Shown here in pieces: positions 7,928 to 13,845 of a DNA stretch of 18,533 bases. The notes beneath the pieces were generated by a model. That model saw only the letters and a program-made list of their open reading frames with translations. It had not been told where the DNA came from and ran no database searches. The stretch is taken from the NCBI GenBank assembly GCA_900769875.1, contig CAAGII010000051.1:1-18533 (forward strand), read 5' to 3'. The position numbers and the translations under genes were made by a program. The stretch is from Clostridia bacterium (GTDB lineage Bacteria; Bacillota; Clostridia; Christensenellales; Aristaeellaceae). Within the stretch, counting starts at the first letter, position 1. Every line of letters begins with the position of its first letter.

Positions 7928-8833
7928 TTCTTTAGGAGAAAGCCACTTCAAAGGGCGCATAGGACGGTTGTTGGTGCGACTTTGGTGGGCAGCTAGCTGC
8001 CCACCAAAGTCGTCGAGCGAATAGAAGGAATGCGTGTCATAGAACAATCGTTGATCTTCTCTATGGCTGCGTTCGACTTTTCCGTTATGGCGAGGCGTAT
8101 ATGGGCGAATGAGTTTATGACGAATACCGAGATCCATGGCCGTTTTCTCAAATAGCGTTTGTTTGTGCATTTGGCTGTTTGAAAAACGATTGGTGAACTC
8201 AAAGCCATTGTCTGTCTGAACGCACTCTACTTTTACGCCAAGTCTTGCAAATTCCCGAACTACTTTTTTCAGGAATTCAGCAGAAGAATAGGTGCTCTGT
8301 TCAGGATAAGCACCAAGGATTCGATAACGGGAATACTCATCGATCGCTGTGTACTGAAAGAGACGCTCTTCCCTGTTTGCAAGGCAGCTGCGCGGCACAA
8401 CCTTGACATCGATCTGGATGCGCTCACCGGGATGGGTCATTTGCTCATAGGGTTTGGGTTTACGTATCTTCTTTGCCGGCTTATCTTTGATAAGCCCCTC
8501 CCGGCGCAGGCAGCGATACAGGCTTTCGACGGTGCGCGTGTAACCCCTTTTCTTCAGCCGATACCATAGCTCGGTAAGCCCCAGCTTGGGATTCCGGCGC
8601 CGCATATCCCGGATGAGCTTGAGTTCGTCCTCTGTATGCTGCGAAGGATGACGGTGTGGCCTTCTGGACTGGCAGGTGAGAGACTCTATCGTTCCATCCC
8701 AACGACTCCGCCAGAAGTAGATGTAGGAACGTCCCTTGTTGTATTTGCGGCTGGCCCGGCTGACACCATACTTCTCTGCATACTTCATCAGGGATTGCCT
8801 ATACTTCATGTCCTGTGTTATACTATTGCTCAT
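7895..8833 (-). CDS. IS481-family DDE transposase
   Basis: This 312-aa protein catalyses transposition of the surrounding element. It has an N-terminal helix-turn-helix region (KYAEKYGVSRASRKYNKGRS, about residues 17-36), a second winged-helix-like stretch around 85-115, and an rve/DDE integrase core. The likely catalytic residues are Asp142 (RIQIDVK), Asp208 (VQTDNG) and Glu254 (NGKVERSHRE). The C-terminal RPMRPLKWLSP segment is typical of this group. I chose the ATG at 8833 because AAAGGAG sits 11 nt upstream. The frame is open to 8896, but that part has no ribosome site. The gene is intact with no stops or frameshifts, so the element may be active. A perfect 36-bp palindrome lies within the codons for the DFGGQLAAHQS region. 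Confidence 0.93.
   Translation of the reverse strand: MSNSITQDMKYRQSLMKYAEKYGVSRASRKYNKGRSYIYFWRSRWDGTIESLTCQSRRPHRHPSQHTEDELKLIRDMRRRNPKLGLTELWYRLKKRGYTRTVESLYRCLRREGLIKDKPAKKIRKPKPYEQMTHPGERIQIDVKVVPRSCLANREERLFQYTAIDEYSRYRILGAYPEQSTYSSAEFLKKVVREFARLGVKVECVQTDNGFEFTNRFSNSQMHKQTLFEKTAMDLGIRHKLIRPYTPRHNGKVERSHREDQRLFYDTHSFYSLDDFGGQLAAHQSRTNNRPMRPLKWLSPKEVLSSFLVQND
7977..8012. repeat. Perfect 36-bp palindrome inside the transposase gene
   Basis: The 18-base arms (7977-7994 and 7995-8012) are exact reverse complements with no spacer; the centre is AGCTAGCT. In the transposase reading frame it encodes the residues from the second Asp of LDDFGG to about AAHQSR, so it does not break the gene. The transcript could form a 16-bp stem with a 4-nt loop. 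There is no U-tract on either side. Confidence 0.97.
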
Positions 8834-8904
8834 GAAGGGTGTGGCTCCTTTCGTTTGCGTTTGGTGTGGTAACTTAACTATAACAGAAACAGCCATATCC
8901 TTCT

Positions 8905-8946
8905 GTTCTTTTTTCTTCAGTGTCCAAGATGTATTGTAGTCCTACA
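8905..8946 (-). repeat. Right terminal inverted repeat of the IS
   Basis: Read on the minus strand it begins TGTAGG, then shares CATCTTGGACA and AAGAAC blocks with the left repeat. The outermost base pair of the element is taken as 8946, because the match to the left end stops there. Confidence 0.8.
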
Positions 8947-8960
8947 ACAAAACGTGGCCA

Positions 8961-9034
8961 TGTCAAGCAAAAGCACTTGACAAGCGACGGGCCATCGTGT
9001 ATAATGCACTGGTGTCAATCAATACGCCTTGACA
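8961..9034 (+). promoter_or_regulatory. Twin TGTCAA-N10-TTGACA dyads at the ylxM-ffh promoter
   Basis: Two inverted repeats with identical half-sites and identical 10-nt spacing occur at 8961-8982 and 9013-9034. The first uses the promoter -35 hexamer as its right half. The second begins just downstream of the expected transcript start. They are 52 bp apart, close to five helical turns, so both would face the same side of the DNA. This geometry suggests a pair of operators for one dimeric regulator. The binding protein is unknown. Confidence 0.5.
8977..9005 (+). promoter_or_regulatory. Consensus sigma-A promoter of the ylxM-ffh operon
   Basis: The -35 is TTGACA (8977-8982), the spacer is 17 nt, and the -10 is TATAAT (9000-9005), an exact match to the housekeeping consensus. 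Transcription would start near 9012, leaving a leader of about 50 nt before ylxM. The leader contains a small hairpin at 9025-9038 (CGCCT-TGAC-AGGCG). Confidence 0.93.
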
Positions 9035-9060
9035 GGCGCTTCACGCAATGCGGAGGGTCT

Positions 9061-9426
9061 ATGGCAGAGGAATCGCGCTCGAACGACCTGCAGCGCAAGG
9101 TAGAACTGAGCTGGCTGATGGCGTTCTACGGCGGTATGCTGACAGAAAAGCAGCGCGAGGTGCTCAAGCTCCACTGCGAAGAGGACATGAGCCTGGGCGA
9201 AATCGCGCAGGAGTCCGGCATCAGCCGTCAGGGTGTGCATGAGATGCTCAGCCGCGCAAGCGCAAGGCTGCTGGAGCTGGAAGAGAAGCTCGGTATGGCG
9301 GCGCGCTTCCGCCGTGTGGAGGATGGGCTGATTGCGTGTCGCGACGCGCTGAAGGGCGGACGATACGAGGAAGCCGGACATATGATTGACGCATTGCTTG
9401 CCTCTGAAGAGCAGGAGTGCGAATGA
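9061..9426 (+). CDS. ylxM: YlxM, SRP-operon HTH protein (UPF0122)
   Basis: This 121-aa protein belongs to the YlxM/p13 family that almost always precedes ffh in Firmicutes. The central part (LTEKQREVLKLHCEEDMSLG followed by EIAQESGISRQGVHEMLSRA, about residues 27-66) is a helix-turn-helix resembling region 4 of sigma-70. A helical, charged C-terminal tail follows. In streptococci YlxM has been reported to influence signal recognition particle function; whether it binds DNA is open. The start is ATG 9061 with GGAGGG 3-4 nt upstream. In-frame codons upstream reach into the promoter and IS and are not used. It is the first gene of the operon, and ffh follows after 45 nt. Confidence 0.93.
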   Translation: MAEESRSNDLQRKVELSWLMAFYGGMLTEKQREVLKLHCEEDMSLGEIAQESGISRQGVHEMLSRASARLLELEEKLGMAARFRRVEDGLIACRDALKGGRYEEAGHMIDALLASEEQECE

Positions 9427-9471
9427 TTACGAATCAACCAACCTGCTCAGGCAGGATCGAGGAGGACAGCC

Positions 9472-10806
9472 ATGGCCTTTGAGGGCTTGAGTGATAAGCT
9501 TCAAAACGCGCTGAAAAAGCTGAGCGGCAAGGGCAAGCTCACCGAACAGGCAGTGAAGGAAAGCATGCGCGAGGTTCGCATGGCGCTGCTGGAAGCGGAC
9601 GTGAACTATGCCGTGGTCAAGAGCTTTGTCAGGCGTGTGACGGAGAAATGCGTCGGCGCGGAGGTGCTCTCCAGCCTGACGCCCGACCAGCAGATCATCA
9701 AGATCGTCAACGAGGAGCTGACCCAGCTGATGGGCGGCACGGTGGCGAAGCTGACCTGGTCGTCCACGCCGCTGACCATTTACATGCTCTGCGGCCTACA
9801 GGGCGCGGGCAAGACCACCATGGCAGCCAAGCTGGCCGGTTACCTGCAGAAGCAGGGCAAGAAGCCCATGCTGGCCGCGTGCGATATCTACCGCCCCGCC
9901 GCCATCAAGCAGCTGCAGGTGGTGGGCAAGCAGGTCAATGTGCCTGTGTTCGAAAAGGGAACGCAGGATCCTGTCAAAACCGCGAAGGAAGCGGTCGAGC
10001 AGGCGCGCTACTACGGGCGCGACGTGCTGATTATCGACACGGCTGGCCGCCTGCACATCGACGTAGCGCTGATGGACGAGCTGGCCCGCATCAAAGAAGC
10101 GGTCAAGCCGCAGGAAATCCTGCTTGTGGTGGACGCGATGACCGGTCAGGACGCGGTGAACGTCGCCCAGACATTCAACGACAAGCTGGCGGTTGACGGC
10201 GTGATCCTCACCAAGCTGGACGGCGACACCCGCGGCGGCGCGGCGCTGTCCGTGCGCGAGGTGACGGGCAAACCCATCAAGTTCAGCGGCATCGGCGAAA
10301 AGCTGAGCGATATCGAGCCCTTCTATCCCGATCGTATGGCGAGCCGCATTCTCGGCATGGGCGATATGCTGACCATGATCGAGAAGGCGCAGGAGGTTTT
10401 CGCGGACGAAGAGGTGGACAGGCTTGGCCGCAAGGTCAAGAACGCCGAGCTGACGCTGGAGGATTTCCTTGAGCAGATGCAGAGCATGAAGAAGATGGGC
10501 GGTATCAAGAGCATGCTTGGCATGCTGCCGGGCATCAAGAGCGCCGATCTGGACAATGTGGATGAGGGCGCAATGAAAAAGCCCGAGGCCATCATCCGCT
10601 CCATGACTCTGCAGGAGCGCCGTAATCCCGGCATACTCAACGCCAGCCGCCGCAAGCGCATCGCGGCGGGCTCCGGCACCAGCGTGCAGGAGGTCAATCA
10701 GCTCATCCGCCAGTTCGATCAGGCAAAGCAGATGATGAAGCAGCTGACCAGCGTGAAGGGTCGCGGCAGGATGAAATCCATGATGCGCTCCATGCCCAGG
10801 CAGTAA
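9472..10806 (+). CDS. ffh: Signal recognition particle protein Ffh
   Basis: Ffh is the GTPase of the bacterial signal recognition particle. With the small SRP RNA it binds signal sequences emerging from the ribosome and delivers the complex to FtsY at the membrane. The 444-aa protein is full length: N domain at about 1-90, G domain with GLQGAGKTT (108-116), DTAGR (189-193) and TKLDGDTRGG (247-256), then a methionine-rich M domain from about 300 that binds RNA and signal peptides (RMKSMMRSM near the end). The start is ATG 9472 with AGGAGG 6 nt upstream. A small hairpin (CCTGC-TCAG-GCAGG, 9442-9455) lies in the gap after ylxM. rpsP follows 94 nt later. Confidence 0.98.
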   Translation: MAFEGLSDKLQNALKKLSGKGKLTEQAVKESMREVRMALLEADVNYAVVKSFVRRVTEKCVGAEVLSSLTPDQQIIKIVNEELTQLMGGTVAKLTWSSTPLTIYMLCGLQGAGKTTMAAKLAGYLQKQGKKPMLAACDIYRPAAIKQLQVVGKQVNVPVFEKGTQDPVKTAKEAVEQARYYGRDVLIIDTAGRLHIDVALMDELARIKEAVKPQEILLVVDAMTGQDAVNVAQTFNDKLAVDGVILTKLDGDTRGGAALSVREVTGKPIKFSGIGEKLSDIEPFYPDRMASRILGMGDMLTMIEKAQEVFADEEVDRLGRKVKNAELTLEDFLEQMQSMKKMGGIKSMLGMLPGIKSADLDNVDEGAMKKPEAIIRSMTLQERRNPGILNASRRKRIAAGSGTSVQEVNQLIRQFDQAKQMMKQLTSVKGRGRMKSMMRSMPRQ

Positions 10807-10830
10807 CGGGCAGCCAAGCAGCGTGGTATC

Positions 10831-10858
10831 CATGGCGGCGTTCGTCGCGACAGCCATG
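10831..10858 (+). other. Hairpin in the ffh-rpsP gap
   Basis: CATGGC (10831-10836) pairs with GCCATG (10853-10858). An inner GCG/CGC pair closes a TTCGT loop. There is no U-tract, so it is not a classical terminator. It may stabilise the rpsP 5' end or adjust the ffh/rpsP ratio. Support is structural only. Confidence 0.3.
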
Positions 10859-10900
10859 ATTCCATAGAAACAACGAACATGCATTGAGGAGGAACCAACA

Positions 10901-11146
10901 ATGGTCAAGATTCGTCTGAAGAGAATGGGTATGAAGAAGAAGCCCTTCTATCGCGTCGTGGTGGCTGACGATCATTTCCCGCGCGATGGCCGCTTCATCG
11001 AGGAAATCGGCTACTACAACCCCATGGAGAAGCCCGCTGAGATCAGCATCAACGGCGAGCGTGCCAAGTACTGGCTCGGCTGCGGCGCTCAGCCCACCGA
11101 CACTGTTCGCATCCTGCTGAAGAAGACCGGTGTGATCGAGAAGTAA
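10901..11146 (+). CDS. rpsP: 30S ribosomal protein S16
   Basis: S16 is a small-subunit assembly protein that binds 16S rRNA. The 81-aa, basic protein begins with the family signature VKIRLKRMGMKKKPFYRVVVAD, continues with the DGRFIEEIGYYNPM segment, and ends with the AKYWLGCGAQPTDTVRILLKK segment. Length and all blocks are normal. The start is ATG 10901 with AGGAGG 8 nt upstream. It lies between ffh and khpA, as in other Firmicutes. Confidence 0.98.
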   Translation: MVKIRLKRMGMKKKPFYRVVVADDHFPRDGRFIEEIGYYNPMEKPAEISINGERAKYWLGCGAQPTDTVRILLKKTGVIEK

Positions 11147-11161
11147 GCACAGGCCTGCGCA

Positions 11162-11243
11162 CGACAGCACGCTGTCGCAGCGCTTGTTTGCTGTATCCAA
11201 AGACAGCACGCGCAAGCGACGGCATGCGATTCTACCGGCATGC
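11162..11243 (+). ncRNA. Candidate structured RNA element in the rpsP-khpA gap
   Basis: Three hairpins follow each other: CGACAG-CACG-CTGTCG (11162-11177); a two-part stem of CGCTTG/CAAGCG (11181-11186 with 11213-11218) and TGCTGT/ACAGCA (11189-11194 with 11203-11208); and GCATGC/GCATGC (11222-11227 with 11238-11243). The ten-base word GACAGCACGC occurs twice (11163-11172, 11202-11211), so TGCTGT could pair with either copy and the first two folds can compete. No U-tract follows. It could be a cis-acting element for khpA or a processing site after rpsP. Confidence 0.35.
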
Positions 11244-11272
11244 GCCGATGGAACGTTAGAAAGGAATCATCC

Positions 11273-11524
11273 ATGCAAGAACTTTTGACCTTCGTGGCGC
11301 AGTCCTTGGTGGATCATCCAGAGCAGGTCAGCGTTCATACAACCGAAGGCCCTGAGGCCATCATCCTTGAGCTGAACGTGGCGGAAGAGGATATGGGCAA
11401 GGTCATCGGCAAGCAGGGACGCATCGCCAAGGCCATTCGCGCCGTGGTGAAGGCGGCGACTGCCCGGAACAGCAAGCCTGTCTTTGTGGAGATCCAGAAG
11501 CCTGCCTTTGAGGATGCTGAGTGA
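11273..11524 (+). CDS. khpA: KH-domain RNA-binding protein KhpA
   Basis: KhpA (YlqC) is a single-KH-domain RNA-binding protein. With its partner KhpB it affects cell division and RNA regulation in Gram-positives. The 83-aa protein has the KH core EDMGKVIGKQGRIAKAIRAV, with the GxxG loop GKQG. Family length and position after rpsP are typical. The start is ATG 11273 with AAAGGA 7 nt upstream. Upstream in-frame codons have no family match. A terminator-like hairpin follows right after its stop and separates it from rimM. Confidence 0.95.
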   Translation: MQELLTFVAQSLVDHPEQVSVHTTEGPEAIILELNVAEEDMGKVIGKQGRIAKAIRAVVKAATARNSKPVFVEIQKPAFEDAE

Positions 11525-11533
11525 GGTATCCAT

Positions 11534-11563
11534 GCGGGAACGCAATCCGTTCCCGTGTTTTTT
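11534..11563 (+). terminator. Intra-operon terminator/attenuator between khpA and rimM
   Basis: CGGGAACG (11535-11542) pairs perfectly with CGTTCCCG (11548-11555) around a CAATC loop. A further G-U pair extends the stem, and six T's (11558-11563) follow. It meets the usual criteria for an intrinsic terminator on the + strand. The rimM ribosome binding site begins only 6 nt after the T-tract. It probably reduces read-through from ylxM-ffh-rpsP-khpA into rimM-trmD. Confidence 0.8.
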
Positions 11564-11580
11564 GTATCAGGAGGATTGCG

Positions 11581-12102
11581 ATGACTGAGTTTATGATGAT
11601 CGGCGAGGTGCTCAAGCCGCAGGGCGTCCGCGGCGAGGCCAAGGTGCGCAGCTATGCCAGCGATCCTGACAGCTTCAAGCGCTGGAGCACGCTCTATCTG
11701 CTCAGGGATGGCGCATACACGCCTGTCGCGGCGCGCTGCTCGCGTGTGAACGACGGCTTTGCCTATGTGACGCTGGGCGAGTGCGCGAATCCCGACGATG
11801 TGGAGAAGCTGCGCGGTCAGCAGCTGTACATTGACCGGGCGCATGCCGCCAGGCTCCGCGCGGGCGAGGTGTATGTGTGCGACCTGATCGGCTGCGAGGC
11901 GGTCACGGCGGACGGCACAGTGCTGGGCAAACTGACCGACGTGCTGCAGAACAGCCCGGTGGACGTGTATGTGTTCAAGACTCCCTCCGGGAGCATGATG
12001 GCGCCCGCGCTCAAGGCCGTGTTCACCGATGTGGATGTGGAAGGCAGGCGCATTGTGACGGATGTGGAGCGGCTGAACGAGGTGGCTGTGGTTGAAGATT
12101 AA
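11581..12102 (+). CDS. rimM: Ribosome maturation factor RimM
   Basis: RimM helps mature the 30S subunit head by binding S19 and the 16S rRNA. The 173-aa protein has the N-terminal RimM barrel (MIGEVLKPQGVRGEAKVRSY... ) and a C-terminal PRC-barrel-like part (GEVYVCDLIGCEAVTADG... VTDVERLNEV). Length is normal. The start is ATG 11581 with AGGAGG 6 nt upstream. The frame stays open further upstream, but that part runs through the terminator hairpin and is not coding. Its last 11 bases overlap the start of trmD, which implies translational coupling. Confidence 0.96.
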   Translation: MTEFMMIGEVLKPQGVRGEAKVRSYASDPDSFKRWSTLYLLRDGAYTPVAARCSRVNDGFAYVTLGECANPDDVEKLRGQQLYIDRAHAARLRAGEVYVCDLIGCEAVTADGTVLGKLTDVLQNSPVDVYVFKTPSGSMMAPALKAVFTDVDVEGRRIVTDVERLNEVAVVED

Positions 12103-12817
12103 GATACTCACCATCTTCCCCGAGATGTTCGAGAGCGTCATGAATGCCAGCATTCTCGGCCGTGCGCGGGAGCAGGGACTCCTTGAGGTGGAGTGCATTG
12201 ACATCCGTCCGTTTTCCGACCGCAAGCACAAAAACACCGACGATTATCCCTTTGGCGGAGGCGCGGGCATGGTGATGCTTGCCCAGCCCATCATGGACGC
12301 GATGGCGTATGCGACCGGCGAGGGCTTTCGCGGCAGGCGCATTTACATGGGTCCGCGCGGAACGACGCTGACCACCGCCAAAGCGCGTGAGCTTGCACGG
12401 GAGGAAGAGCTGGTGCTGCTGTGCGGCCACTATGAGGGCGTGGATCAGCGTGCGCTGGATGCGTGCATTGATGAGGAAATCAGCATCGGCGATTACATCC
12501 TCACCGGCGGTGAGCTTGCGGCCATGGTGTTGGTGGACTGCGTAGCGCGCTTCATCCCCGGGGTGCTGGGTTCATCGGAAAGCCCGGAGGAGGAAAGCTT
12601 CTCGGATGGCCTGCTTGAGTATCCGCAGTACACCCGTCCGCGTGAGCTTCGCGGAATGACGGTGCCCGATGTGCTGCTCAGCGGCGACCATGCAAGGATC
12701 AGGGCATGGCGGCGGATGGAGAGTCTGAAGGCGACCAGACGCTATAGGCCGGATTTGCTGAGCATGGCATCCCTGACAGACAAGGAGCGCATGGCCCTGA
12801 GCGAGGAGGAGGAGTAG
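12092..12817 (+). CDS. trmD: tRNA (guanine-N1)-methyltransferase TrmD
   Basis: TrmD methylates G37 of tRNAs that carry a 3'-adjacent G in the anticodon loop, using S-adenosylmethionine, and prevents +1 frameshifts. The 241-aa SPOUT-class protein has the family N terminus IKILTIFPEMFESV, then FGGGAGMVM, the knot segment LLCGHYEGVDQRALD and the DEEISIGDYILTGGELAAM block, all intact. The start is TTG at 12092: GAGGTGG lies 6 nt upstream, and the protein alignment expected for the family begins exactly here. It overlaps the end of rimM by 11 nt, so translation is likely coupled. In many Firmicutes rplS follows; here a small membrane protein follows after one base. Confidence 0.97.
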   Translation: MKIKILTIFPEMFESVMNASILGRAREQGLLEVECIDIRPFSDRKHKNTDDYPFGGGAGMVMLAQPIMDAMAYATGEGFRGRRIYMGPRGTTLTTAKARELAREEELVLLCGHYEGVDQRALDACIDEEISIGDYILTGGELAAMVLVDCVARFIPGVLGSSESPEEESFSDGLLEYPQYTRPRELRGMTVPDVLLSGDHARIRAWRRMESLKATRRYRPDLLSMASLTDKERMALSEEEE

Positions 12818-12818
12818 C

Positions 12819-13184
12819 ATGTTTCTGCGTAAGCTGACAGTCGCAGCCGTGCCGCTGCTGTTGCTGGCAGGTGTGTGTCTGCTGCTGCCGCTGACGGATG
12901 GCTGGGGCTTTTGGGAGCCTGTGGCGCAGGGAATGCTGAGTGGCGCTGCGCTGTCGCTGCTGCTGCCGCTGTCCGGGGCGGGCAGAAAACGCGAGCCCTT
13001 CGCGAGTCTGCTCTGGATTCCATGCATTCTGACGATGCTGCTCGTACTTGGACAGGGATTGCGGCAAGGTGGCGCAAGCGGCCGTCTGCTGGCGGCCATT
13101 CCACCGTTTGATGAGCGGACGGTGCTTGTGGAATGCCTGTTTGCGGGCTTCATGCTGACCACATGCCTTCGTACCCGCAGATAA
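12819..13184 (+). CDS. Small hydrophobic membrane protein of unknown function
   Basis: This 121-aa protein has about four hydrophobic segments (residues about 7-26, 36-55, 62-80 and 104-118), separated by short basic linkers (GRKRE, RTRR at the C terminus), so it is probably an inner-membrane protein with its positive tail inside. I recognise no family or motif. The start ATG 12819 lies one base after the trmD stop. The purine-rich GAGGAGGAGGAG run at the end of trmD serves as ribosome binding site, which strongly suggests real, coupled translation. It is the last gene of the operon. Its stop codon touches a hairpin that terminates the convergent hpf transcript. It occupies the place where rplS is often found. 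Confidence 0.7.
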   Translation: MFLRKLTVAAVPLLLLAGVCLLLPLTDGWGFWEPVAQGMLSGAALSLLLPLSGAGRKREPFASLLWIPCILTMLLVLGQGLRQGGASGRLLAAIPPFDERTVLVECLFAGFMLTTCLRTRR

Positions 13185-13211
13185 AAGCCGGAGAGCATGC
13201 GGCTCTCCGGC
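13183..13211 (-). terminator. Intrinsic terminator of hpf (minus strand)
   Basis: GCCGGAGAGC (13187-13196) and GCTCTCCGGC (13202-13211) form a perfect 10-bp stem with a 5-nt loop. On the minus strand it is followed by TTTTAT. On the + strand no T-tract follows, so it acts on the leftward transcript. It overlaps the stop codon of the convergent membrane-protein gene. Confidence 0.8.
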
Positions 13212-13237
13212 AGGAATGATCTGATACCCTGATGGCT

Positions 13238-13268
13238 GTGCCGCCTGTACAATCAGGCGGTGCTTTTT
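13238..13268 (+). terminator. Intrinsic terminator of the ylxM-trmD operon (plus strand)
   Basis: GTGCCGCCTG (13238-13247) pairs with CAGGCGGTGC (13254-13263), with two wobble pairs and a TACAAT loop. TTTTT (13264-13268) and then ACTTT follow. The T-tract is on the + side only, so it ends the rightward operon. Confidence 0.88.
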
Positions 13269-13299
13269 ACTTTGGGATGGCGCACGGGGGAAGAGATGG

Positions 13300-13845
13300 T
13301 CAGGCTTCCGGCTCAAGGAGGCCCAGGGTCCCATCCTTGCGGGCATAAAGTACATTGGTCCGCTCGGTTTCAATATTCACAAAGACGAAGAAGCTGTGGC
13401 CCAGCAGTTCCATCTGGATAATCGCGTCCTCTTCGCTCATGGGGCGTACCGGGAAGGTCTTGCGGCGCATGACCTGCTTGTGGGCTTCCTCCACCTGTTC
13501 GTCATCGTCCATGTATTCGGGGGCTTCCGGTACGAAGGCGTCCTCGCGCAGGCGTTTGCTCAGCTTGGTGCGGTGGCGGTGGATCTGCTTTTCCATCTTG
13601 ACCAGCGCCTGATCAATGGCGAGGAAGAGGTTGTCCTCAGCGCTGGCTTCGGAGCGCAGAATCACATTGTTGCCCAGCGGAACGGTGATTTCCACAATGC
13701 GCATTCCGCTCTTTTCCTTCTTCAGGCGGATCTGCATCTCGGTGTTCTGGGGGAGGTAGCGGCGCATGGCGCGGGTCTTGTTTTCAATGCGTTCGGTGAT
13801 CGCGGGGGTGACAACCATGTTGCGGGCAGTAATCGACAGCTTCAT
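13300..13845 (-). CDS. hpf: Long-form ribosome hibernation promoting factor HPF (RaiA/YvyD)
   Basis: Long HPF binds the 30S decoding centre and dimerises 70S ribosomes into inactive 100S particles in stationary phase. The 181-aa protein has an N-terminal S30AE domain (KLSITARNMVVTPAITERIE... RSEASAEDNLFLAIDQALVKMEKQIHRHR, residues 1 to about 95), an acidic linker around 107-120, and the C-terminal dimerisation domain (VRRK-like MRRKTFPVRPMSEEDAIIQM... LGHSFFVFVNIET). This two-domain layout marks the Gram-positive long form. The start is ATG 13845 with AAAGGAG 7 nt upstream. A hairpin-rich 430-nt region precedes it, and a terminator follows 88 nt after its stop. Confidence 0.96.
   Translation of the reverse strand: MKLSITARNMVVTPAITERIENKTRAMRRYLPQNTEMQIRLKKEKSGMRIVEITVPLGNNVILRSEASAEDNLFLAIDQALVKMEKQIHRHRTKLSKRLREDAFVPEAPEYMDDDEQVEEAHKQVMRRKTFPVRPMSEEDAIIQMELLGHSFFVFVNIETERTNVLYARKDGTLGLLEPEA

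Larger units (their letters stand above)
7885..8946 (-). mobile_element. IS481-like insertion sequence, complete, 1062 bp
   Basis: The element is bounded by imperfect inverted repeats starting TGTAGG at both ends and carries one full-length DDE transposase on the minus strand. Base composition is visibly more AT-rich than the flanks, a sign of foreign origin. The transposase stop codon lies inside the left repeat. No target-site duplication is evident: the left flank ends TCCGCTG, while the right flank begins ACAAAACG. It separates the permease from the ylxM-ffh operon and ends 30 bp before that operon's -35 box. Confidence 0.9.

Noticed and set aside
7875..8955. Target-site duplication of the IS
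   Set aside because: The bases flanking the two ends (TCCGCTG and ACAAAACG) share no direct repeat; shifting the ends by a few bases does not produce one.
9442..9455. Terminator between ylxM and ffh
   Set aside because: The 5-bp stem with TCAG loop has no T-tract after it and is too short for an intrinsic terminator.
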